64,000 bases of DNA from Gammaproteobacteria bacterium (GCA_026195255.1 JAPHSS010000014.1:117262-181261), one strand, 5' to 3'. Positions 1-9,411 are shown, counted from the stretch's first letter. The notes: a model not told the origin generated them from the letters alone. Numbers and translations are program-made.

Positions 1-419
1 TTCCATTTTTAGATCATAGAGTAATCGAATTTGCTAATTCATTAGACCCTCGACTAAAAATGAAAGTGCTTAATGAAAAGTTTTTACTTAAAAAAGCTAT
101 GAAGAACTATGTTCCGGATAGTATTATTAATCGTTACAAACAACCATATAGAGCGCCCGATATTCCCAGCTTTATAAATGATAAAACACCTGAATATGTC
201 GATTATTTGTTGAGCGATGAAGTTATACAGGAATTTGGTTACTTTGACACAAAACGCGTTTCTCTTTTGATGAAAAAAATTAAACGTGGGTTAGCGATAG
301 GATATAAAGATAATATGGCATTTGTTGGCATTTTATCAACCCAGATGTGGCATCAGTTATTTATAAAAGAATTTCATATGAATATTATGCAGAATAAATC
401 TGGATATAATTCAAACTAA
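1..419 (+). CDS. Asparagine-synthetase-type amidotransferase, C-terminal end (partial)
   Basis: The reading frame is open from base 3 at the window edge, so the 5' part lies outside. The first residues read PFLDHRVIEFA, the conserved C-terminal motif of class B asparagine synthetases (ATP-pyrophosphatase domain). A further 119 residues follow, from a methionine that is internal and not the start. In XrtA/PEP-CTERM polysaccharide loci this family (amidotransferase 1, TIGR03108 type) is thought to amidate a precursor of the exported glycan. The ACP gene follows after 20 bases with a GAGG-type ribosome site, suggesting one operon. Family assignment is firm; the substrate is unknown. Confidence 0.85.
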   Translation, partial: PFLDHRVIEFANSLDPRLKMKVLNEKFLLKKAMKNYVPDSIINRYKQPYRAPDIPSFINDKTPEYVDYLLSDEVIQEFGYFDTKRVSLLMKKIKRGLAIGYKDNMAFVGILSTQMWHQLFIKEFHMNIMQNKSGYNSN

Positions 420-439
420 AAACGTAATAGAGGTTAAAC

Positions 440-685
440 ATGTCAGTTGAAAAACAGGTGAGAGAGTATATTCTGGAAAATTATCTATTTACAGAAGATG
501 ATTCAGAACTGAATAATGAAGATTCATTCCTTGAAAAAGGTATTTTAGATTCTACTGGAATTTTAGAAGTTATCTTTTTTCTAGAAGAGGAATTTGATCT
601 TAAAGTTGAAGATACTGAAATGGTTCCAGAAAACCTTGATTCAGTTAATAACATTGTTGCTTTTGTTGATAAAAAAAGCTCATAG
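440..685 (+). CDS. Acyl carrier protein, EPS-cluster associated
   Basis: An 81-residue acidic protein with the carrier-protein fold signature. The LDSTG motif places the likely phosphopantetheine attachment serine at residue 38, preceded by a DSFLEKGILDS helix-start typical of carrier proteins. It is a dedicated carrier rather than the fatty-acid AcpP: it lacks the usual DSLD sequence and sits between an amidotransferase and an AMP-forming ligase. The likely role is to hold an acyl or aminoacyl group, activated by the downstream ligase, for transfer to the polysaccharide by one of the acyltransferases encoded nearby. The ligase starts 6 bases after the stop, so translation is probably coupled. 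The cargo is not deducible. Confidence 0.88.
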   Translation: MSVEKQVREYILENYLFTEDDSELNNEDSFLEKGILDSTGILEVIFFLEEEFDLKVEDTEMVPENLDSVNNIVAFVDKKSS

Positions 686-691
686 TTCATT

Positions 692-2203
692 ATGAATAAT
701 ACGCTTATACAGATGTTATCTAATTCTGTTCAGCAGTTTCCCGATAAAGTAGCTGTCATTCATGGTGAGTCACGAGTCACGTATAGTGAATTGTGGGAAA
801 AATCATGTGGTCTAGCGAAATATTTATTAGATAATGGGCTGAATTCAGAAGATAGAGTGTCTCTGTTAATAGATAATTCACCTGAGTATGTTATTGCCTA
901 CTATGGTGTGTTAATGGCAGGTGGGGCTGTTGTAGGGCTAAATACAGCTGCTAAATCGAGAGATTTACTGAACTGGATTGAACATAGTGATTCTTCAGTT
1001 TTAATTGCACATGTACAACATGCAGAATTTAAATCTATATATGCGCAGCTGAATAATGGCAGTATTAATATTATAACCGTTGATGATTCTGATAATGAAT
1101 TTAACAATAAAAAACTAGAAGAAGTTGATTTATCTTCACAAAGACCAGAAATTGATATACAGGCGGAACATCATCTTGCGTCATTAATTTATACATCTGG
1201 AACAACGGGTAAACCAAAAGGAGTGATGCTAAGCCATTTGAATCTTTCTGATAATATTAGCTCTATTCTTGAGTATCTGAAGCTTAATAATACAGATAGT
1301 ATTGTTAATATACTTCCCTTCTATTATTCTTATGGTAATTCAGTATTACATACTCACCTGGCGGTCGGAGGAACAATAATCCTTGAAAATAGTCTGTTAT
1401 ATCCTCAAAAAATACTCGGGTTAATGCAGAATGAAAAAGTGACAGGATTTTCCGGGGTGCCTTCCACGTACAGTTTATTACTAAATCGGACAAACTTATG
1501 TGACTTTGATCTATCGTCTATAAGATATATGACACAGGCAGGTGGAGCTATGGCTCCAACAAATATCGAAAAACTAAATCAAAAATTACCAAATATTGAT
1601 TTTTTTGTTATGTATGGACAAACAGAAGCCAGTGCCAGGTTAAGTTATATGCCTGCTGAAATGTTAAATAAAAAAATTGGCTCAATTGGAATTTCTATAC
1701 CAAACGTAACTTTAGATATTAGAGACCAGCAGCATAAATCAGTGAATCAAGGCGAAGTTGGTGAAATTTATGCCAGTGGTAAAAATATCATGCTGGGTTA
1801 CTGGAAAGATGATGAAGCGAGTTCTAAAGTCTTTTACGGTGACTGGCTATTGACCGGAGATTTGGCTTATAAAGATGAAGATGGCTACATTTATATAGTA
1901 GGGCGCTCTTCTGAAATGATTAAAAGTGGGGCACATAGAATTAGCCCTAAAGATATTGAAGAAGTTATTATGGAGCTGGATGGGGTTGAAGAAGTTGTTG
2001 TTATTGGAATAGATAACGAATTACTAGGTCAGGCAATAAAAGCCTTTATAGTACTTAGTTCAGGCTCCAACCTTGATAAGAAGCAAATAATGAGACACTG
2101 CAAGATGAATCTTGCTAATTATAAATTACCAAAACAAATAGAATTAACAGATGATATACCACGAACCGCCTCAGGCAAAGTTCGTAGGTTCATGCTGAAA
2201 TAA
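692..2203 (+). CDS. AMP-forming acyl-CoA/acyl-ACP ligase, EPS-cluster associated
   Basis: A 503-residue member of the ANL adenylating superfamily. Visible motifs are the phosphate loop YTSGTTGKPKG near residue 167, the YGQTEAS motif near residue 309, the hinge aspartate region LTGDLAYKDEDGYIYIVGR, and the C-terminal catalytic lysine in TASGKVRR (about K496). It should activate a carboxylic acid as its adenylate and load it on a thiol, most simply the ACP encoded immediately upstream. It resembles the acyl-CoA ligase of exosortase-A loci (TIGR03098 type). Length is normal. The NadE-like gene follows after 16 bases. The substrate could be a fatty, hydroxy or amino acid; the sequence alone does not tell. 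Confidence 0.88.
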   Translation: MNNTLIQMLSNSVQQFPDKVAVIHGESRVTYSELWEKSCGLAKYLLDNGLNSEDRVSLLIDNSPEYVIAYYGVLMAGGAVVGLNTAAKSRDLLNWIEHSDSSVLIAHVQHAEFKSIYAQLNNGSINIITVDDSDNEFNNKKLEEVDLSSQRPEIDIQAEHHLASLIYTSGTTGKPKGVMLSHLNLSDNISSILEYLKLNNTDSIVNILPFYYSYGNSVLHTHLAVGGTIILENSLLYPQKILGLMQNEKVTGFSGVPSTYSLLLNRTNLCDFDLSSIRYMTQAGGAMAPTNIEKLNQKLPNIDFFVMYGQTEASARLSYMPAEMLNKKIGSIGISIPNVTLDIRDQQHKSVNQGEVGEIYASGKNIMLGYWKDDEASSKVFYGDWLLTGDLAYKDEDGYIYIVGRSSEMIKSGAHRISPKDIEEVIMELDGVEEVVVIGIDNELLGQAIKAFIVLSSGSNLDKKQIMRHCKMNLANYKLPKQIELTDDIPRTASGKVRRFMLK

Positions 2204-2219
2204 TTATACGGAGAAAATT

Positions 2220-3209
2220 ATGTCAACTAATAAACTTACTTCAGATGTGCTTAATCTGGATATGGATGCAGAAGTCGAAAAAATTTCTGCGCGATTTAAA
2301 TCTATTCTTAGAACTGATTTAAATCGTCGTGGTTTAATAATAGCGATGTCTGGTGGTATCGATAGTTCAGTAAGTGCAGCTCTAGCTGTTAAGGCTTTAG
2401 GCAAGAAAAAAGTATTTGGACTATTGCTACCTGAGAAAGACTCTTCAGACTTTAGTACTGATCGCGGTAAAATTCTCGCTGAACATCTTGGTATAGAATA
2501 TATTAAGAAGAATATCGCATCCACTCTTGAAGCTATAGGTTGTTATGAATGGCGTGATGAAGCAATAGTACAAACATTTCCTGAGTATACAGAAGGATGG
2601 AAAAATAAAATTGTCATTACAGGCGGTGCAGAAGGTAAAATTAATCACTTTAATTTAGTAGTGCAATCTCCGGATGGAGAGCTAAAAGAAAAACGTCTTG
2701 ATTTAAAGCAATATTTACAGATTGTTGCAGCAACTAATTATAAACAACGAATTCGTAAGTCAATAGAATATTTTCATGCAGATAGACTAAATTATGCGGT
2801 TATAGGTACACCGAATCGTGTTGAGTATGATCAAGGTTTCTTCGTTAAAAATGGTGATGGATCTGCTGATGTAAAACCAATTGCTCATTTATACAAATCA
2901 CAGGTTTATGCACTCGCGCGTCATTTAGGTCTACCTGATGAAATATGTAATGCTACACCAACAACTGATACATATAGTTTGCCTCAGGGCCAGGATGAGT
3001 TTTATTTCGCGCTGCCATATGAAAAAATGGATATAGCTTTATGGTCTTTGAATCATAATATACCAGCAAGTGAATTAGGTGAATACTTAGGCATTACAGA
3101 AGAGCAGGCACAATGGGTTTATAATGATATAGAATCTAAACGTAAAGCTACTTACTACATGCATGCGCCTGCAGTATTGATTGAACCTGTGCCTGAAATA
3201 AAGCTCTAA
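2220..3209 (+). CDS. NAD synthetase-like ATP-pyrophosphatase (NadE family), divergent
   Basis: A 329-residue protein with the PP-loop SGGIDSS at residues 44-50, and GTPNRVEYDQGFF plus DVKPIAHLYKSQVYALA, which correspond to the NadE deamido-NAD binding and dimer region. The protein is longer than ammonia-dependent NadE (about 275 residues) and carries an insert around residues 125-170. The usual NadE tail is replaced by TPTTDTYSLPQGQDEFYF. A GGAG ribosome site lies 6 bases before the ATG. Its place in an EPS operon beside another amidating ATP-pyrophosphatase makes a role in amidating a glycan precursor plausible, but genuine NAD synthesis cannot be excluded. Confidence 0.8.
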   Translation: MSTNKLTSDVLNLDMDAEVEKISARFKSILRTDLNRRGLIIAMSGGIDSSVSAALAVKALGKKKVFGLLLPEKDSSDFSTDRGKILAEHLGIEYIKKNIASTLEAIGCYEWRDEAIVQTFPEYTEGWKNKIVITGGAEGKINHFNLVVQSPDGELKEKRLDLKQYLQIVAATNYKQRIRKSIEYFHADRLNYAVIGTPNRVEYDQGFFVKNGDGSADVKPIAHLYKSQVYALARHLGLPDEICNATPTTDTYSLPQGQDEFYFALPYEKMDIALWSLNHNIPASELGEYLGITEEQAQWVYNDIESKRKATYYMHAPAVLIEPVPEIKL

Positions 3210-3216
3210 TAAGCTT

Positions 3217-3783
3217 ATGCTGAAATTTATTAATCAGCAATACAATCGTATTTGCTGGTTTATTAAATATAAATTGGCTAAAAAAAATGCTATCAATAGT
3301 AGTCTAACTGTTATTAGGTCTTCACAGGCTAAAAATGTACTTGTTATGTGTTACGGTAATATATATCGAAGCCCATTTGTTGAAGCATATTTAAAATCAA
3401 GGCTCTCTGATGATTATAATATTAAATCAGCAGGTTTTTTTAAGAAATCTGGCCGAACAGTCGCGCAAGATTATATTGAACTTACTAAAGAGTTCGGTGT
3501 TGATCTGTCAACGCATCTTTCAAATTGCGTATATGCAGCTCAATTTAACTGGGCTGACCATATATTAATAATGGATGGTAAAAATTATAAATTAGCTATG
3601 CAAATAAATAGTGACATTAAGAAAAAGTTAGTTTGGTTAGGTGCTCTTGATTCTTTTACTGATATTGAAATTGATGATCCGTATGCTAAATCTGAAAATG
3701 AACAGCTTAATATTGTCAAACGACTAGTTAATTCAAGTGATTCTTATATCTCATTAGTTAATGCTTCAGAAGAGGCAGCTTAA
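3217..3783 (+). CDS. Low-molecular-weight protein-tyrosine phosphatase
   Basis: A 188-residue protein. The P-loop VMCYGNIYRSP fits C(X)5RS, with Cys45 as nucleophile and Arg51. The general-acid aspartate lies in the C-terminal DDPY motif near residue 145. An N-terminal extension of about 38 residues precedes the normal start of the domain; it is basic and aromatic and could associate with the membrane. Such phosphatases (Wzb/Etp type) normally reset tyrosine-kinase control of polysaccharide export, which fits this cluster. The gene starts 7 bases after the NadE-like gene and converges on the ATP-grasp gene with only 5 bases between their stops. Confidence 0.88.
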   Translation: MLKFINQQYNRICWFIKYKLAKKNAINSSLTVIRSSQAKNVLVMCYGNIYRSPFVEAYLKSRLSDDYNIKSAGFFKKSGRTVAQDYIELTKEFGVDLSTHLSNCVYAAQFNWADHILIMDGKNYKLAMQINSDIKKKLVWLGALDSFTDIEIDDPYAKSENEQLNIVKRLVNSSDSYISLVNASEEAA

Positions 3784-3788
3784 GCTTG

Positions 3789-4973
3789 TCAGATTAATCG
3801 TTTAAACCATTGTACTGTTTCAAATAGCCAGGGACGAATGTCACTAAGTCTCAGTACGTCATAGTGTAATTTTGGCTCCCATAGTTTCAAAAACTTAATC
3901 GTATAAATTAATTTTGAATCAGAGTCTTTAGGTAGTAACTGACTTTTGGTGCTCTTTAGTAATCTTATTAATAAAGCATCAATGTCACCCCATAACCAGC
4001 GGGTTTTAACACCATAATTATATGTTTTAACAGGTTCAATAATTCGATTATCAAGGCTATCTACTAATAGTTTAGGGAAATCAACACCTGCATGTATTGC
4101 GAGTTGTAATGAGCCCCAGAATCGGCCATTAATCTCCATTAACTTGGGTCTATTATCACGGTTGTCAATTTTATACTCGACCATGGCGATACCTTGCCAG
4201 TTTATTTCTGATAGTAAGTTTTCAGAAAAGCTTAAAGCCAATGGATCAAGAGGTACGCTCATTCGTAGCACACTAACACCACCTGAAGGTGGTTTTTCGC
4301 GTAGTCTTTTATGACTAAAAGCAGCTATAGATTTACCTTTGTCAAAACACATAAAAATGCCAAGTCCTGGACCAACTATTTTTTCCTGTAAGATTACAGG
4401 AAAAATTTTATCCGGATATTTTGATAGTTGATTATCTAAATCTTCAGGATCATTCGCATAAGTTACCGTTGTAAAAAGCCAGCCTTGATCTGTTAATACT
4501 CTAGAACGTGCGGGTTTTATAACAAGAGGAAAGGGGATTGTTATTTTACGCTCTTTTAACTGTTTGTAGTTATCAATAATAATAGATTCAGGTATGTCTA
4601 TATTTAGTTTTCTAGCGGTTTCTATTATTGATGCTTTATTGGCTGCAGTGTCAACCACATCATAGTTAGCAAAAGGAATTTTACAATTATTTAACAGGTG
4701 TTTATTTTTAGTAATGGGTAAGGTAGTTATATCAGTTACCGGGATTACCGCTTCAATCTCATTTAGTTCAACAAAATCAGCTATAAATTGTATAAAAGAA
4801 TTAGTATTTTTGATTGGGCTTGGATAGATGCACTGAGAACTGCAGTATTTTGAATAACCAGCTAAACACTTTTTCTCTTGATAACCTACAATTACTTCAT
4901 GACCAGCTTTTCCAAGAGATCTTGTTATTGCTAACCCTGGTAACGTATTTCCATCTGTGACGAGTATTTTCAT
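3789..4973 (-). CDS. ATP-grasp carboxylate-amine ligase
   Basis: A 394-residue protein. It begins with a Rossmann-like pre-ATP-grasp segment (MKILVTDGNTLPGLAITRSLG). The ATP-grasp fold follows, with nucleotide-binding lysine in FPLVIKPARSR and the late metal-binding pair MVEYKIDNRDNRPKLMEING (Glu and Asn of the family's E-x-N motif) near residue 280. It probably couples a carboxylate to an amine through an acyl phosphate, like CarB-type ligases in polysaccharide loci. It is the last gene of the minus-strand run, 23 bases after the deacetylase gene. The substrate is unknown; an amino-acid decoration of a sugar acid is an inference from context. Confidence 0.8.
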   Translation of the reverse strand: MKILVTDGNTLPGLAITRSLGKAGHEVIVGYQEKKCLAGYSKYCSSQCIYPSPIKNTNSFIQFIADFVELNEIEAVIPVTDITTLPITKNKHLLNNCKIPFANYDVVDTAANKASIIETARKLNIDIPESIIIDNYKQLKERKITIPFPLVIKPARSRVLTDQGWLFTTVTYANDPEDLDNQLSKYPDKIFPVILQEKIVGPGLGIFMCFDKGKSIAAFSHKRLREKPPSGGVSVLRMSVPLDPLALSFSENLLSEINWQGIAMVEYKIDNRDNRPKLMEINGRFWGSLQLAIHAGVDFPKLLVDSLDNRIIEPVKTYNYGVKTRWLWGDIDALLIRLLKSTKSQLLPKDSDSKLIYTIKFLKLWEPKLHYDVLRLSDIRPWLFETVQWFKRLI

Positions 4974-4996
4974 TTTATTTTTTTATTATATTAGTC

Positions 4997-6034
4997 TTAA
5001 AATATTCCAAGTAATGACATAAAAAATAACGGAACATTGGAGGATTTATTTTCATGTATATTTATACGTTTAATGTCGAAATAATTATCATCACTTGATG
5101 TGGTGCCAGGTTTCGTGCCAAATCCTAGCAAATAACCTGTGTTTTTTGCAAGTTTTTGAATTTCGCTATTAGAATTACCATTAGGGTAAGCTATGTATTT
5201 AACTTTATGATCAACTCTTTCAGAAATTGTTTTCAGTGATGATTCTAATTCAAATGCAGCCTCATCTAAGTCTAAACGAGTTAGTATCTTATGCGAATGA
5301 GCGTGTGATTCAAAATTAATGTTATTATTTGATAGTTCTTTGACCTGGCTCCAGTTCATATACCTGTCGATGTTTTCTTCAGAATGTATATTTCCTGTCA
5401 GAAGTGAGATTGAATTATACATTTCATCTACTTCCTCGTAAGGATGTGATTTTAATTCATTGACATGATTTATTATTAATGAGCGTAATGTGTTTCCGTG
5501 GTGATTTAATAATGCATCAAGATTATATTGTGTTATTAGATTTTTTGCTTCTGGGCTGGTGTTTTTTAGAAGAATAGAAATTGATCTTGATAATTTTTCC
5601 TGCCAAAACAATTCGTTTTTTTCTATATAACCTGTAGGAATAAATATTGTTGCTGGTAGCTTGTGTTTTTTAAGTAATGGGAATGCATATAAATAATTAT
5701 CAATCCAGCCATCATCAAAAGTTATTAAACAGTTATTTTTTTCTGATATTGTTTTATTCAAAAGCGCACTGTAGAAAGCATCAATATTAGTGACATTGAA
5801 ATGTTTGGATAAAAAATCTAACTGCTTTGAAAAACTTTCTGGTCGAACTATAATTCCATCATTTGAAAATGAAGTGGATTTAAGTTCTTCAGGTAATATT
5901 CTATGATATGTAACTACAATGTGCTTATTTTTGAATTTGACATTCTTTATCAGAAATAAAATGCCAGAGTAAAATAGCGTATATGCAATTGATAGTTTAA
6001 TTGAGTATTTTATATAATGTAAATATTTGTCCAT
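4997..6034 (-). CDS. Polysaccharide deacetylase (NodB homology domain)
   Basis: A 345-residue protein. A hydrophobic N-terminal stretch (about residues 13-30) could anchor it. The NodB motif LITFDDGWIDN is near residues 103-113, where the Asp pair provides base and metal ligand. The metal-binding HSH motif follows in ESHAHSHKILTRL near residue 240, then the YPNGNSN loop. It should deacetylate N-acetyl groups on a cell-surface glycan. It lies between an acyltransferase gene (5-base gap) and an ATP-grasp gene, so removal of acetyl followed by re-acylation is a reasonable working picture. It is not obviously the standard XrtA deacetylase, being longer and with a different N-terminus. Confidence 0.85.
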   Translation of the reverse strand: MDKYLHYIKYSIKLSIAYTLFYSGILFLIKNVKFKNKHIVVTYHRILPEELKSTSFSNDGIIVRPESFSKQLDFLSKHFNVTNIDAFYSALLNKTISEKNNCLITFDDGWIDNYLYAFPLLKKHKLPATIFIPTGYIEKNELFWQEKLSRSISILLKNTSPEAKNLITQYNLDALLNHHGNTLRSLIINHVNELKSHPYEEVDEMYNSISLLTGNIHSEENIDRYMNWSQVKELSNNNINFESHAHSHKILTRLDLDEAAFELESSLKTISERVDHKVKYIAYPNGNSNSEIQKLAKNTGYLLGFGTKPGTTSSDDNYFDIKRINIHENKSSNVPLFFMSLLGIF

Positions 6035-6039
6035 AAATT

Positions 6040-7104
6040 CTACCCTAAACTCTTTAGCGTCCTGCGAATCTTGCCTCTAACAACTTCGAGGAAATCAATA
6101 ACAATGGCCTTCAAGCCGCTATATGATACTGGATAGTATAAAAATGTCATGTATTTTCTTTCGTTTGGTCGCCATAATTCAATCCAGCGCTCTTTGCTGC
6201 CCAGAAATTCAATGTTTGTGATATTGTTTTCACAGCAATAACGTATCATTTCATGTGTTAATAAAGTGCCAGGCGAGCAACGTTTATATTCCTCAATATA
6301 GCCAATTTTGATTATCCATAGGGTTTCAGCATATGTGAATGAGAGATTACAGGCAATTGCAGCATTATTAGAATAAAGTAAACCAACTGTTGAGACTCCA
6401 TTTGAGAATTTCTTGAAAATCTCCATTATAAATTGTTTCATATGTTTGTTAGATAATATAGTGCTGTTATTACGTTGTTTCCATCCTGAATTTTCAATTT
6501 TAAATGCTATATCTAATACATTTTCAATTTCAGAAGTCGATGGGTTCCATATTTTGTAACTACTATCACCTAATTCATTAAGTCGTTTACGGCTTCGTCT
6601 TAAATCAGATTTTCTCCTGGAGCTCATAGTGCTTTCAAAACTATGCATATCAGTAATGTTAGTCAAAAACTGTGATCCGTTTGTGATCAAGTTGTGAGTT
6701 AGAGTGCGCTTATTTTTCGATGACTTAATAATGTGCTTAAATTTTATAGGTAGTCGATTAAACTCTAATGCTAATTGGTGTGATGTGATGAAATCGAATA
6801 ATTTTATTAAAGCAGCTTCATTCTTAAATATAAGAGATGTCGGTTCTGCTATATGAAGATTGCCTATAATATATAATTTTCCGTGTTTACCATCCTTGTT
6901 TTTTTGGTATAGAGGGGCGGCAGAAACTAGCTCGTTGCCTTCAGTGACGCAGAAAATAAATAACTTGTCTTCATTATTAAAAGCATCGAAAGCAGACTTA
7001 AACCAATCATAACACAACATAGGGTTAGCAGAATTTAATGCTATTGCATTCCAGTCTTTTTTGAACCTATAAACATCATCAAATGAATTAAATATCTGAT
7101 TCAT
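6040..7104 (-). CDS. CelD/BcsL-type GNAT acyltransferase (first of two)
   Basis: A 354-residue protein of the FemAB/CelD acetyltransferase-6 type. Hallmarks are MLCYDWFKSAFDAF at the N-terminus, the central basic helix SSRRKSDLRRSRKRL, and the C-terminal SPGTLLTHEMIRYCCENN followed by NIEFLGSKERWIELWRP. These enzymes transfer an acyl or aminoacyl group to a sugar or peptide. It ends 5 bases before the deacetylase gene and starts 2 bases after the stop of its paralogue at 7107-8186, so the two are co-transcribed and probably arose by duplication. The donor could be the cluster's own acyl-ACP; that is inference. Confidence 0.75.
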   Translation of the reverse strand: MNQIFNSFDDVYRFKKDWNAIALNSANPMLCYDWFKSAFDAFNNEDKLFIFCVTEGNELVSAAPLYQKNKDGKHGKLYIIGNLHIAEPTSLIFKNEAALIKLFDFITSHQLALEFNRLPIKFKHIIKSSKNKRTLTHNLITNGSQFLTNITDMHSFESTMSSRRKSDLRRSRKRLNELGDSSYKIWNPSTSEIENVLDIAFKIENSGWKQRNNSTILSNKHMKQFIMEIFKKFSNGVSTVGLLYSNNAAIACNLSFTYAETLWIIKIGYIEEYKRCSPGTLLTHEMIRYCCENNITNIEFLGSKERWIELWRPNERKYMTFLYYPVSYSGLKAIVIDFLEVVRGKIRRTLKSLG

Positions 7105-7106
7105 GA

Positions 7107-8186
7107 TTACTTGACTAGTTTTATTTTAATGCGATTAAAAATATAGCCTAATAAGTGCCTTATTGAGCAGGCATTATATAATGCTTTTGATTTATAAATA
7201 GAAAGATTATAATTTTCTCCTTTGAAATTGCTAAATCTAGATTTAAATACTTCATCTCCGATTGTAAAATCAAATTCATCCATTGATTCTTTAATAGAGT
7301 ATTCTATGAGGTTTTTAAGTAAAACTGTGCCTGGAGAATACGTTCGATATTTTATGTCGAATGATGGTTTATACCAGATAAAAGATTTATTGTAAGTAAA
7401 GCCTAAATGATATGCTATTGGTTCTTCATCAAGATATAAAATTGAAAAAAGAAGCCAGTTTGTATTATCTAGTTTATTGATAATGTTTAAGTAAAATTCT
7501 CTATTGTTGTTTGATTTAAATAAGCTTTTAGTGCCTTTTAAGTTATAGCGATTTATATGTTGATCAAAAAAATCATTAATTCTGAGTTTAATTGATTCTT
7601 TATCTGTTAAATGATCGAAAGTAACGTTACCAGCTTTATTTAATTTATTGACATGCCTTGTTACACTATATTTTTTAGTAAGTTTTTTAACGTCCTCAAT
7701 ATTTTTATTTAATATAAGTGTGGGTGTAGGTGTTGAGTTCCTGATTTTAACGTGTAAATTATTATTAATACAGAATGATTCTATGCAAGCGCGAGATGTG
7801 GAGTTTGATGGGATATTGTTTAATTCAAATGATGTCCATTTAATATTGCTCGTATCAAGATATGATAGGAAGGCATTTATTGCTTTATTTCTATTTCCCT
7901 TTATAACGAAATCACAGTAGTCAGAATTTCCATCACCAACAAATTTAATTGTGCTGGATCCAAGTGTGCTATTAGATAGCATAAGTGGAGCAAATGCATT
8001 GATACTGTTGTTTTCATATGCAACTAAAAAAATTAGATCATTGTCATTTTCAAAACATTCCCACCAACTTATAAACCACTCATATGTCTGGAAAATGCTA
8101 TTAGTTGCGTTTGTGCTAACAAGTTTATTCCATGTTTCTTTATCTAATGGAATATCAGCGATATTTCTACTTATTTCAATGCGCAT
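7107..8186 (-). CDS. CelD/BcsL-type GNAT acyltransferase (second of two)
   Basis: A 359-residue paralogue of the preceding protein, with the same order of elements: IFQTYEWFISWWECF at the N-terminus, a basic central helix (KKYSVTRHVNKLNKAGN), then YRTYSPGTVLLKNLIEYS and EFDFTIGDEVFKSRFSNFKG. The shared SPGT motif supports one family. The gene overlaps the aminotransferase gene by 11 bases. Identity between the two paralogues looks low, so they probably act on different acceptors or positions. There is no signal peptide, so the reaction would be cytoplasmic, on a lipid-linked or nucleotide-linked precursor. Confidence 0.72.
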   Translation of the reverse strand: MRIEISRNIADIPLDKETWNKLVSTNATNSIFQTYEWFISWWECFENDNDLIFLVAYENNSINAFAPLMLSNSTLGSSTIKFVGDGNSDYCDFVIKGNRNKAINAFLSYLDTSNIKWTSFELNNIPSNSTSRACIESFCINNNLHVKIRNSTPTPTLILNKNIEDVKKLTKKYSVTRHVNKLNKAGNVTFDHLTDKESIKLRINDFFDQHINRYNLKGTKSLFKSNNNREFYLNIINKLDNTNWLLFSILYLDEEPIAYHLGFTYNKSFIWYKPSFDIKYRTYSPGTVLLKNLIEYSIKESMDEFDFTIGDEVFKSRFSNFKGENYNLSIYKSKALYNACSIRHLLGYIFNRIKIKLVK

Positions 8187-9411
8187 AATCAGTATGGGTG
8201 TTAATGATGTTCTTTATTTTTTTAACATCTGGATCTGACAAAAAAGTAATATTTGGTAAGGTTAGAATATGTTCAGCCACATACTGTCCACCAGAACTAA
8301 TATTGTTATGAATGATTGAAAATGTTTTAACTTCATCTAGATTTGCAATGGATTTAGGGTATGATGCTGTTGCACCAATTCCATTTTCATTTAAATCTCT
8401 GATTATATTATCTCTAGTGTCCGTATCTTTTATAAATATTATAGTTCGAAGAAATGCTGGCTGCGTGTTATCATCAATTTTACTTAGAAATTTAATGTTT
8501 CTGTTTTCTTTAAGTGCATTATATATTTTTAGATATTTTGATTTTCTATCTTCAGTTATCTCATCAATTCGATTGAACAGTGCATAACTAAGGTTAGACA
8601 AATGCTTGCTATACTTACTGTATAGATAGTCTGTTGTATAAATTGTTTTACCCAACCCTAAAAAGGGCGCTCTAGCAGGCATCCAGTATAAAGCTGGATT
8701 GATTAGTAGGCTGTATATTGATAACTTAAGTATATCTGAAAATATAGAAAAAATACCTGGTGATGGTAATTCCTTCAATTCATTTTCAATTAACTCGTTA
8801 AGTGTATCGTTATTGGTAACAATTATGCCGCCTTGTAAAGAAGTTATATTTTTTCCTTTATCAAGACTGTAAATCCCAATGTCTCCAAAACTGCCAGAAT
8901 ATCGATTACCAATCTTTGCATTCATACTTTGTGCTGAATCATCTAATAGATAACAGTTGTTTTTCTTTGCAATTGATTCAATATACTCAAGATCATCAGG
9001 ATATCCATATAAACTGGCTGTAGTGATACAGAGTACTTTGCTAAAGTCTATAGATTCAAACTGTTGCCTGTCATAACTTAGCGTTTCCGGGTTAATATCA
9101 CAAATACGAACTGTCAATCCAGCTATTTGTGCAGCTGCAGGTACTGAGTAACAAGTATAACTTGGCATCACTATTTCGGTACGCTTAACATCTTTATTAT
9201 TTAAGCTGATTAACTTAAATAAAATTGCCATAGCTGCTCGTCCTGAAGACATAAGGTAACAGTACCTGACATTATATTTTTGTTTAATAGCATCACTTAA
9301 AGACTGTCGTTTATCACAGCTTCTAATAGAATCTACCATGAAACTTAATAATTCTTTAAATTTTATTACTGTTCCAGTAGGTGCTATATATCTGAGCTTA
9401 TTAAATTTCAT
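8176..9411 (-). CDS. DegT/DnrJ/EryC1/StrS-type PLP aminotransferase
   Basis: The protein has the fold-type-I sugar aminotransferase pattern: the cofactor-binding SSGRAAMAILF, the aspartate motif LLDDSAQSMNAKIG, and the internal-aldimine lysine in YSLDKGKNITSLQGG (about residue 187). It should make an amino sugar from a keto sugar nucleotide, supplying an amine for acylation. I place the start at 9411 (411 residues) because this ATG overlaps the stop of the upstream FemAB gene as ATGA. A longer frame to 9474 would overlap that gene by 67 bases. The C-terminal half is somewhat divergent from the best-known DegT members. Confidence 0.82.
   Translation of the reverse strand: MKFNKLRYIAPTGTVIKFKELLSFMVDSIRSCDKRQSLSDAIKQKYNVRYCYLMSSGRAAMAILFKLISLNNKDVKRTEIVMPSYTCYSVPAAAQIAGLTVRICDINPETLSYDRQQFESIDFSKVLCITTASLYGYPDDLEYIESIAKKNNCYLLDDSAQSMNAKIGNRYSGSFGDIGIYSLDKGKNITSLQGGIIVTNNDTLNELIENELKELPSPGIFSIFSDILKLSIYSLLINPALYWMPARAPFLGLGKTIYTTDYLYSKYSKHLSNLSYALFNRIDEITEDRKSKYLKIYNALKENRNIKFLSKIDDNTQPAFLRTIIFIKDTDTRDNIIRDLNENGIGATASYPKSIANLDEVKTFSIIHNNISSGGQYVAEHILTLPNITFLSDPDVKKIKNIINTHTDYAH

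Noticed and set aside
3778..3787. The palindrome AGCTTAAGCT between two convergent stop codons as a terminator
   Set aside because: It has no loop and no T-run. It is too short to be a real terminator.
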